Shown here: piece after piece, positions 1-5,642 of the stretch
How positions within the stretch are numbered: the first letter of the stretch is position 1
Layout: every line of letters starts with the position of its first letter
From: JAGOMW01 sp964644075
GTDB taxonomy: Bacteria; Patescibacteriota; Gracilibacteria; BD1-5; UBA2023
DNA length: 5,725 bases
Reading direction: 5' to 3'
Assembly (NCBI GenBank): GCA_964644075.1
Contig: CAZXUQ010000014.1
Span: 1 to 5,725, forward strand
Notes under the pieces: generated by a model
What the model was told of the DNA's origin: nothing
Databases searched by the model: none
What the model saw: the letters and a program-made list of their open reading frames with translations, nothing else
Program-made: the position numbers and the translations under genes

Positions 1-1092
1 AGCCTCTTTTGGAGGGACGTAGTTCGGGTCGAGAGCCTTGAGAGAGAGTCCGATACGCTTTCCTACCGGATCGAAAGTGATGATACGAGCCTTCATCATC
101 TCACCTGAGTGTACTTTCTCTTCGAGAGTTTTTGCCATGTCGGCAGGGATCTCAGAGAGGTGAATGAGACCAGAGATGGCACCATCGAGTTCGAGAAATA
201 TACCGAACTGAGAGAGGCGGAGGACTGGAGCCTCCACGATATCTCCGACCTGGTACTTGTCAGCGAGGACTTGCCAAGGATTTGCCTTGAGACGCTTGAT
301 CGAGAGAGAGATCTTCTCACCTTCGATACCGATGATCTGGACAGTGACCTTATCACCGATTTTTGCGTGTTTGTGAGGATTGTTCACATGTCCCCAGTCG
401 ATTTCTGAGACGTGGACGAGACCTTCGATTCCCTGGAATGTCACGAAGAGACCATAGGTGAGGATACCAGAAACGTGTCCTTCGACGACGTCACCGACCT
501 TTACTGTCTTCATTGCAGCTGCGCGCTGTTCTTCGATCGCAGCTTTCTCAGAGAAGATGATCTTTTTTCCACCTTGATCGACGTTGATCACGCGAACCTG
601 AAATGGCTTTCCGACGAGCTTATTGAGGTGCTCGAGGATGCGCTCAGCGTTTGCTCCCTCGACACGTGGATAGTGCGCAGGAGTGAGCTGAGATACTGGG
701 ATAAATCCTTTGATCCCATCGAGATCGATAAGAAGTCCTCCCTTGTTTGCCTCGTTTGGCACGACAGTGATGATTTCTTTTGTATCGAAATTCGAGTGGA
801 GCTTTTCGATAAGCTTTGCCTGAGATGCCTTACGAAGAGAGAGGTGGATGAGCCCAGAGTGAGCGTCATCACCGATCACGATACTCTCGATGCGAGCACC
901 TGGCTCGATCGTCGTCGTATCCTCAGTCGATGAGTGCATATGAGAACCCGTGATAATACCAGTAAACTGACCGTCGAGATCGACGAGGATCATCTTCTGG
1001 TTTGCCACGATCGCTGTACCTCCGACGATTTCTCCTACAGAGAATGACCGGATTGGTGCAGCTTCCTTGAGATCTTTTGCAAAATCTGCCAT
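1..1092 (-). CDS. rpsA: 30S ribosomal protein S1, four S1 domains, 3' end cut by window edge
   Basis: S1 binds mRNA on the 30S subunit and helps start translation, especially on messages with weak or no Shine-Dalgarno sequence. The 364 visible residues hold four OB-fold S1 repeats at about 16-88, 102-184, 197-268 and 280-353. The last two are the most canonical, with YGLFVTFQGIEGLVHVSE and FGIFLELDGAISGLIHLSE. The frame stays open to position 1, so the C-terminus is missing; after domain four the sequence turns Pro/charged (DPNYVPPKEA), which suggests the end is near or a short tail follows. The ATG at 1092-1090 is chosen because an in-frame TAA lies five codons upstream (1107-1105). No Shine-Dalgarno sequence precedes it, and the leader is U-rich. 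No strong promoter is visible; TATATC at 1128-1123 is a weak -10 candidate. All 34 glycines use GGN and none uses UGA. The tRNA-His gene lies upstream on the same strand. The family call is secure. Confidence 0.95.
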   Translation of the reverse strand, partial: MADFAKDLKEAAPIRSFSVGEIVGGTAIVANQKMILVDLDGQFTGIITGSHMHSSTEDTTTIEPGARIESIVIGDDAHSGLIHLSLRKASQAKLIEKLHSNFDTKEIITVVPNEANKGGLLIDLDGIKGFIPVSQLTPAHYPRVEGANAERILEHLNKLVGKPFQVRVINVDQGGKKIIFSEKAAIEEQRAAAMKTVKVGDVVEGHVSGILTYGLFVTFQGIEGLVHVSEIDWGHVNNPHKHAKIGDKVTVQIIGIEGEKISLSIKRLKANPWQVLADKYQVGDIVEAPVLRLSQFGIFLELDGAISGLIHLSEIPADMAKTLEEKVHSGEMMKARIITFDPVGKRIGLSLKALDPNYVPPKEA

Positions 1093-1133
1093 ACAATAAA
1101 AAAATTAAGAAATAAGCGTTAGGATATAAAATG

Positions 1134-1206
1134 AAGAGTTAAGAATTAAGAGTGAAGAATAATTTGGAATGGTTCCGTTATTTTTAACTCTTAATTTTTC
1201 ATTTTT
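1134..1206. repeat. AT-rich palindrome made of 14-nt tandem units
   Basis: Two tandem 14-nt units, AAGAGTTAAGAATT (1134-1147) and AAGAGTGAAGAATA (1148-1161), match each other at 12 of 14 positions. They are followed by a small hairpin (GGAA 1166-1169, loop TGG, TTCC 1173-1176) and then by inverted copies at 1179-1192 (12 of 14 against the second unit) and 1193-1206 (10 of 14 against the first). The whole can fold into one long imperfect hairpin. Several mismatches would be G-U pairs in plus-strand RNA but C-A mismatches in minus-strand RNA. It lies between tRNA-His and rpsA, both on the minus strand, so it could form the 3' end of the tRNA transcript, a dispersed palindromic element or a protein-binding site. 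It is not a typical rho-independent terminator, because the stem is AT-rich and there is no clean terminal T-tract. Confidence 0.7.
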
Positions 1207-1218
1207 AATTATCCATTA

Positions 1219-1296
1219 TGGGGCGGCCAATGGGGCTCGAACCCACGACCTCCGGATTCACAGTCCGGCGTTCTAACCAACTAAACTATGGCCGCC
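1219..1296 (-). tRNA. tRNA-His (anticodon GTG) with encoded G-1 and CCA
   Basis: On the minus strand this folds as a complete cloverleaf. The acceptor stem has seven pairs plus the extra G-1:C73 pair (G at 1296, C at 1222) that marks tRNA-His for histidyl-tRNA synthetase. The D stem is GTTT/GAAC with one G-U pair. The anticodon stem is CCGGA/TCCGG with loop CTGTGAA and anticodon GTG (1261-1259). The T stem is GTGGG/CCCAT with loop TTCGAGC. The 3' CCA is encoded (1221-1219). Both identity elements, G-1 and the GTG anticodon, agree. A -35/-10 pair lies upstream at 1363-1336. Confidence 0.97.
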
Positions 1297-1335
1297 ATAC
1301 ACGAAAACTCTCTCGGAAAACCTCCGAGCCTGCGC

Positions 1336-1363
1336 AGTATAGAGAAAAAACCCTCCTTTGCAA
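1336..1363 (-). promoter_or_regulatory. promoter of tRNA-His
   Basis: On the minus strand TTGCAA (1363-1358) and TATACT (1341-1336) are separated by 16 bp, close to the sigma-70-type consensus. Transcription would start near 1329, giving a leader of about 30 nt before the mature tRNA. That leader contains a 6-bp hairpin (arms 1323-1328 and 1312-1317, loop AAACC on the plus strand). The call rests on sequence match and position only. Confidence 0.65.
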
Positions 1364-1544
1364 AGATTTTTTTGATTTTTTCAGACTTTTGTATATCATC
1401 TGCGTCTCTCGGTGGTTTTCCCCCTCTCGATATTCGTAGACAGAAAGGGAAAAGATGAATATCTTGATTTTTCTCATTTTTTGAGAACTTCATTATTTTT
1501 CATCCCACCAGAGTTCAAAAAAATTGCACGTCAAGCAAATATTC

Positions 1545-1574
1545 TTGATTTGAAAAGACAAGTTATGCTATGCT
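1545..1574 (+). promoter_or_regulatory. candidate promoter of the 3D-domain cell-wall gene
   Basis: TTGATT (1545-1550) and TATGCT (1569-1574) are 18 bp apart. TATGCT also occurs five bases earlier (1564-1569), so the exact -10 is uncertain. Transcription would begin near 1581, leaving a leader of about 70 nt before the ATG at 1651. The match is moderate, but it is the best one in this gap. Confidence 0.45.
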
Positions 1575-1650
1575 TTGTATGTAATTTCGAGTAAATACCG
1601 ATGATAATCGCGAGGCATGTAGAGGAAACGTTTATTCTTAAAACATTTTC

Positions 1651-2811
1651 ATGTACATTTCCACTTCGCTTTCAGCAAGTACCCTCCTCCGAGCTCATAT
1701 CCGCCAGGATATCGCTCTTCTCTTTACCGCTCCGAAACCATCGTTTCTCGAGCGTTTCCAGAAATATAGTTATATTACGACCGCACTTCTTGCGTTTTTC
1801 TCATTTCTCCCTGCGAGCGGATATGCCACGACTACGGAGGAACGTGAGTTTGTCGTTACTGCATACTACTCTCCTCTTCCCAATCAGAACTTCTACCTCC
1901 GTGGTAACTATGAGGCAGAAAAGCGTCTCAATGGAAATGGAACTCATGGTGCGAGTGGGCAACCCGTCTTTACTGGGATGCTTGCCGCACCTTCTTCATA
2001 TATGTTCGGGACTCGTATCGACCTCGATGGACTCGGTGTCGGTATCGTCGCTGATCGTGGTGGTGCTATCGTCGAGGCCTGAGAGCGAGGACAAACCTAT
2101 GACCGTATCGATGTCTGGATGGGCTTTGGAGATCGCGGACTTCGTCGTGCGATGATCTGGTGAAAACGAAAGGTTACATGACGTATCACCCTCGATGCAA
2201 CCAAAAAAGTCCTCGACTTTACCGATATCGATACAGGAAAGATTGATTTTTCCCGATTTGGAAGTGTCGACCCATCTCAAAATGGCGTCCTCTCATCGAG
2301 TGCACTAGAGATGTTTGCAGATCTCGGATATACACCTGATGGACGCACAACCAAAGAAATGATCATCGACTACCAACTCGACCATGGCATCATCTCGAGT
2401 GAGACAGACGATGGAGCATGAGTCTATGGACCGCGTACCAAGTCATCGCTCTCGACTGTCCATGCTCAGTATAGCGCACTGCGTGATGCAGAACTCCAGA
2501 AAATCGAAGCAGAAAAAACTCTTCTCCTCTCTGAGAAGACAGCTTGGGAGATGAGTTATGCGCAGGCTTCATCGAGAGTCGTCGCATTCGGTACCCCGAA
2601 AAAATGAGATACTGGAACACATGTGAGAGAACTTCAGAAGACTCTTCGTACGATCGGATATTTCCGAGGGAAAGATACTGGTATCATGTGAGGGACGACT
2701 ATCCTCGCCCTCAAGTCACTCCAGAAAGCAAATGGTCTCTCTGCTACGGGCTCACTCGATGACGCTACGAGAGATATCATCGCTGAAATCCTCATAGAAA
2801 AATGAGTATAA
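1651..2811 (+). CDS. exported cell-wall protein: 3D (MltA-type) domain plus two peptidoglycan-binding repeats; seven UGA-Gly codons
   Basis: Read with UGA as glycine this is one 386-aa protein ending in TAA. Residues 1-40 form a long basic N-terminal region and about 41-58 a hydrophobic signal or anchor segment. Residues 66-180 form a 3D domain: VVTAYYS, then FGTRIDLDGLG, VADRGGAI and RIDVWM, with Asp135 and Asp154 as the typical acidic residues, ending in WGKRKV. In MltA-type lytic transglycosylases and Rpf/YocH-like proteins this double-psi barrel acts on peptidoglycan. Residues 200-268 (YQLDHGIIS, GAGVYGPRT) and 317-380 (GDTGTHVRELQ, TGIMGGTT, LQKANGL) resemble peptidoglycan-binding repeats, with a charged, probably coiled-coil linker at 268-305. 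UGA codons are 144, 171, 177, 257, 319, 347 and 385. Several of these fall on family glycines, for example W-G-K-R at 171 and the G of GDTG at 319. The start is the only in-frame ATG after a TAA at 1639-1641; it has no Shine-Dalgarno sequence. The likely role is cell-wall cleavage or remodelling; catalytic activity is inferred. Confidence 0.88.
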
Positions 2812-2824
2812 ACTCACGAACCGT

Positions 2825-2855
2825 AAAATCCACTCGAAAAAAGGGTGGATTTTTT
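2825..2855 (+). terminator. rho-independent terminator of the 3D-domain gene
   Basis: The 9-bp stem AAAATCCAC (2825-2833) / GTGGATTTT (2845-2853) has an 11-nt loop and runs into six T residues (2850-2855). It begins 13 bases after the TAA of the cell-wall gene. The T-tract overlaps the -35 element of the next promoter. Confidence 0.85.
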
Positions 2856-2882
2856 GCTTTTTTCTCACAAGAGTACTATACT
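2854..2882 (+). promoter_or_regulatory. promoter of the 706-aa secreted protein gene
   Basis: TTGCTT (2854-2859) and TATACT (2877-2882) are 17 bp apart, a good sigma-70-type pair. Transcription would start near 2889, giving a very short leader of about 16 nt. The leader contains only the pyrimidine tract TTTCTTTCTT before the ATG. The -35 overlaps the last bases of the preceding terminator. Confidence 0.65.
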
Positions 2883-2905
2883 AGACGAGTATTAATTTCT
2901 TTCTT

Positions 2906-5026
2906 ATGAAATCCTCTCTCCTCTCCACTCGTGAGAAACTCCTGCTTGGTCTTCTCTGTTCAAGCATGGTGTTTAGTTTGTCTTTCTCCTTCTCCTATGG
3001 AGCAGTCAATCAATCAAAAGTGAATTCTATAATGGATATGGTTACTGCTGCAGCAAGTAAATTCTCTGATGTCATCGCATCATGACAATCGAAGAGTGAG
3101 AGAACTCTTTATTATGAGAAGGTAGATGCAGGACTCGGAGATGCTGTAGAAATGCTTGCTGTCGTGAGAAACAAAATACGAAGTGACTTCCTCTGACTCT
3201 CTCCTGCCTATACCGCAGATGAGATCGTCGGAGCGATCATCGGAGGAGTTATCGGGAACCCGGGGACGGGGAACCCGGGAACAGGAGGTGGGAATATGAA
3301 CCCTATGGCACTCTGTTCGACAGACTCCACGCTCGAGACCATCGCATGGCCTCATCCTACCAGAGGATCATACAATCCACTCATGTCAGTGACAGATACA
3401 AAATCTAAAGTATTTAAATTTACTGTTCCTACTGGAGGGACAAGTATGACGATATCGTATGCGAGTACCCCTACAAATACAGGAAAACGTATACAAAAAC
3501 TCTACTACACACTCTCCAAACAAAAAGCATGTACCTATGGAGATACTTCTATCTGATGGAGTAATACACTCCAGTGAGGAGGGACGCTCAATTTTCTTGT
3601 AAGCAGTGAAAATACATCCGGACCATATACATGAAATCCAAAGCTTACCCCTGGTGAGACTTACTATCTTTCATTCAAAGCACAACAGCCTCTCACATCA
3701 GATATAGATAAAAATGCTCCCTTTGATCTCATAGTAGAAGGTGGCACAAGTGGATCATCTGATCCTTCCTCTTCAGGAAATGGAGTTTTTATCTATCGTG
3801 TAAAAACTGCTACATCCCAAGATGCTCTCAATAAGGCTCAAGCTGATAATAATGCTCTCCAATGTATATCATCACTCGATGAACTGCGCCGTATCAATCC
3901 AGATACCATCGGACCAAATAATCCAAATGGATATGAGTATGCCACGTTTAAGGGCATTGGAAAAGATTGTTACTTCAACGTAAAAGATCATAATAACGTA
4001 AAAACATGGTCGAAAAATCCAGAGATCAAAAACCGTTCTGAGAATATCCCAGATAGTTGTCGTATCGGGACCAAGTTCGTCGCATGGGCAAAGAATGGTA
4101 TAGTTCTCGCTGAGTGTGTGAGTAAGGAATACGCATATGGTATCGGTAAAACTGCGCCAAACTGTACAGATGACGCAAATGCAGTCGTATTTGACCTGAA
4201 TAAAATGCGAGGAAATACCACATTCACTATAGAAACTCTCAAGGATTTGTCAGGAAAAGATATCCTTGTAGCCAATGAATGAAGTTATGCGAAGTGAACC
4301 TATCCAGGAATACGCTTTGTCAAAGGTGGTACGAGTACACCTCCCGTTGTCTCTATCCGTATTGATCTCCGGGATGGAAAATTTGACCCGAATATCCTCC
4401 CGAAAAAGATTACAGAAATAGCACCACAATACCAGAACGATGACTACCCTACTTATGGTGCAAGCTCGTATATACTTGATAAGAAATACTGGCAACACTA
4501 TGATCAGATGCATACTGAACTAGCTTCTCTCTCTCAGTGTGCCGGAGACTTCACCTCGAGTGAGGCTCGCCTTCTCTGATGATACAGATCAGATACTCCA
4601 GTTGCTATGTTTTCAAGCCTCATCATGGGTCAACTCGACCATCCGAACCGTAAACTTCAGCTTCTTGAGGGAGGTCCTCAACTCATGAATGATACAAAAG
4701 ATGTATTTCTCCAGCCGGGATCTGTCTGGTATCTCAACTACCGAGTTCAGTATGGATATAGTAGGGCAGCACCATTTACAATCCCTCTCAAAGAAGACGG
4801 TACTCCATATCCATCAGACGCAGCGACTTGGCCATTTGGTGCTGGACCGACGAATATTGCATTTGGTATGAAGCCATGTTCAGTTCCTGATGCTTATAAT
4901 GTGCAAAATTCTGATATAGTAATACGTGGTGGATGTCTTGCTCATATCGAGCCAAATACATTCCAGTCATTTTTCTCGAATGTCCCGGGGAATACAGAAT
5001 GGCTCTGGAGTACAACATCAAAATAA
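2906..5026 (+). CDS. secreted or surface protein of unknown function, 706 aa, ten cysteines, nine UGA-Gly codons
   Basis: I do not recognise the family. The start ATG follows a 16-nt leader without a Shine-Dalgarno sequence; residues 1-33 are a signal peptide (basic start, hydrophobic core about 12-31, cleavage near YGA-VNQ). C18 lacks a proper lipobox, so a lipoprotein is unlikely. Residues 34-115 are predicted helical. A GNPGTGNPGTGGGN hinge (117-130) leads to a beta-rich domain (about 135-280), a Ser/Gly linker (281-293), a Cys-rich domain (about 294-472), a GGTSTPP linker (474-480) and a C-terminal domain. Ten cysteines lie after the signal peptide (137, 209, 320, 355, 385, 404, 420, 545, 658, 677), compatible with disulfides outside the cell. 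Two similar strand motifs, LTPGETYYLSFKAQ (247-260) and LQPGSVWYLNYRVQ (602-615), hint at related beta-sandwich folds. UGA codons are 60, 97, 217, 224, 243, 459, 464, 558 and 559. The reading frame is certain; a surface or adhesin role is inferred. Confidence 0.85.
3254..3283 (+). repeat. 15-nt tandem repeat encoding NPGTG hinge, potential G-quadruplex
   Basis: Two 15-nt units (3254-3268 and 3269-3283) match at 13 of 15 positions and each starts GGGAACCCGGG. They encode the repeated pentapeptide of the hinge in the 706-aa protein. The coding strand has four G-runs of at least three with loops of 5, 2 and 5 nt (3254-3256, 3262-3265, 3268-3271, 3277-3279), which fits the usual G-quadruplex pattern. 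CCCGGG palindromes in the same stretch would compete with that fold. It is much more GC-rich than its surroundings. Confidence 0.7.
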
Positions 5027-5030
5027 AAAT

Positions 5031-5057
5031 ACCCCGATCATTCGGGGTTATTTTTTT
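5031..5057. terminator. bidirectional terminator shared by convergent genes
   Basis: ACCCCGA (5031-5037) and TCGGGGT (5042-5048) form a 7-bp GC-rich stem with a 4-nt loop. Seven T residues follow on the plus strand (5051-5057), and ATTTTTATTTT follows on the minus strand. It therefore ends the 706-aa gene from the left and rnpA from the right. The outer base of the stem (5048) is also the last base of the rnpA stop codon. Confidence 0.88.
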
Positions 5058-5392
5058 GTGAGGGTTTTCCACAGAAAGAGGATATCCTCTGTGACCTTTT
5101 TTCGCATCTCTTCGTTTTTGTGATCGAGGGGAGGTCACTTCTTGGGCGCGAAGACGATATCTATACTCATACTCTCTAGGTATGTCGCAGAGAGATCGTA
5201 TATGAGACGTTTCCAGGCATTTCTATTGACGCTTCCTGGGGCGTGTTTTCCTGAGAGGAGGATGCCGATACGGGCATGACCGATGGTATTTTCTGTGACA
5301 TTTGCCACTACTCCATACGAAAAGAAAGGTTTTCTTTTCGAGAGAACCTTTCTGAAATCTTTTTCGATAAGTCGATACTTTTTCGCGATCAT
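5048..5392 (-). CDS. rnpA: ribonuclease P protein component, one UGA-Gly codon
   Basis: RnpA is the protein subunit of RNase P, which with the catalytic RNA removes 5' leaders from pre-tRNAs. Family features are the N-terminal YRLIEKDFRKV segment, RIGILLSGK and the signature R-N-x-x-K-R (residues 57-62, RNAWKR). Codon 86 is UGA (5137-5135). Read as stop the protein ends at 85 aa; read as glycine it runs to 114 aa and a TAA at 5050-5048, the usual RnpA length, and restores the C-terminal helix (about 95-112, KKVTEDILFLWKTL). The glycine falls after VFAPKK, where many RnpA proteins have a basic residue and Gly after the central strand. It starts 10 nt after the rpmH stop and is surely co-transcribed with it. 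There is no Shine-Dalgarno sequence, and translational coupling to rpmH is plausible. Confidence 0.93.
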
Positions 5393-5402
5393 GATTTATG
5401 GA

Positions 5403-5642
5403 TTAGCCACGGAAACGCTCAGTGAGACCAGCGAATGTCACGATACGTGCATTTCCTCCAGCCACATTGTGGTGCTTACTTTTTCCACGGACATTTTTAA
5501 ATCGGTTTGGATAGCTCACAGCGAGGACATGACGACCTTTACGGCGGCGAGCACGGAGAACCTTCTGTCCGTCGACAGTCGTCTTACGCGCGAGAAATCC
5601 GTGAACACGGAGACGTTTTCTTTTTTTAAATTTTCCGATCAT
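5403..5642 (-). CDS. rpmH: 50S ribosomal protein L34 with C-terminal extension
   Basis: L34 is a small, very basic protein of the large ribosomal subunit. Residues 6-43 carry the family core: KKRKRLRVHGFLARK, DGQKVLRARRRKGR and the usual end HVLAVS. Typical L34 stops here at 44-46 aa, but this one continues to 79 aa with a 36-residue tail (44-79) containing KHHNVAGG and ending in ERFRG before TAA. The N-terminus is also shorter than usual and lacks the common RTYQPS segment. No better start lies upstream; the in-frame codons before the ATG do not resemble L34. All nine glycines use GGN. It is the first gene of the rpmH-rnpA operon behind a perfect-consensus promoter. The leader just before the ATG is pyrimidine-rich (TTCATTCTTCTCACT); an AGAGGA stretch lies too far upstream to serve as a ribosome-binding site. 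Confidence 0.93.
   Translation of the reverse strand: MIGKFKKRKRLRVHGFLARKTTVDGQKVLRARRRKGRHVLAVSYPNRFKNVRGKSKHHNVAGGNARIVTFAGLTERFRG

Larger units (their letters stand above)
1297..1650. other. intergenic region with divergent promoters, no convincing gene
   Basis: This 354-bp stretch separates the leftward tRNA-His gene from the rightward cell-wall gene. It holds the tRNA promoter and its leader hairpin (1312-1328), the candidate promoter of the cell-wall gene (1545-1574) and a leader of about 70 nt. Several short inverted repeats are present: TTTTCCC/GGGAAAA (1416-1422, 1447-1453), GATATTC/GAATATC (1429-1435, 1457-1463), AAGAT/ATCTT and TCTCA/TGAGA (about 1470-1485). They are short enough to arise by chance in AT-rich DNA. 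Open frames in both directions overlap the tRNA or the promoters, begin at non-ATG codons or look unlike real proteins, so no gene is called. Confidence 0.6.

Noticed and set aside
109..933. Plus-strand open frames opposite rpsA
   Set aside because: They are antisense shadows of the S1 coding sequence with acidic, unstructured composition.
1218..1439. Plus-strand open frame of 73 codons beginning MGRPMGLEPTTSG
   Set aside because: It is the antisense reading of the tRNA-His gene, a well-known artefact of translating tRNA T-arms and acceptor stems.
1416..1463. Interleaved inverted repeats in pseudoknot order (TTTTCCC, GATATTC, GGGAAAA, GAATATC)
   Set aside because: The third loop is only 3 nt and would have to span a 7-bp stem. 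Seven-base inverted repeats are expected by chance in 350 bp of AT-rich sequence, and no riboswitch class is recognisable.
1412..1594. Plus-strand 60-codon open frame with a protein-like stretch (EYLDFSHFLRTSLFF)
   Set aside because: It starts at GTG without any initiation signal and overlaps the candidate promoter of the next gene. With UGA as Gly it extends back to a TAG at 1340 without an ATG. I recognise no family. It remains the best candidate if a small gene exists here.
1601..2155. Plus-strand 184-codon open frame starting at ATG 1601
   Set aside because: It overlaps the 3D-domain gene in another frame and encodes a low-complexity Ser/Arg/Leu-rich sequence without domain features, while the 1651 frame has clear homology.
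1651..2811. Interpretation of the 386-aa and 706-aa genes as decayed pseudogenes broken by stops
   Set aside because: All interruptions are UGA; there are no UAA, UAG or frameshifts. UGA falls on conserved glycines, and the intact essential gene rnpA shows the same feature.
2906..2965. Lipoprotein signal for the 706-aa protein based on Cys18
   Set aside because: The residues before Cys18 are L-G-L-L, which do not fit a lipobox with a small residue at -1, and a standard cleavage site lies further on.
4788..5138. Minus-strand 116-codon open frame opposite the end of the 706-aa gene
   Set aside because: It crosses the shared terminator and overlaps both rnpA and the 706-aa gene in another frame; its sequence is unlike any known family.
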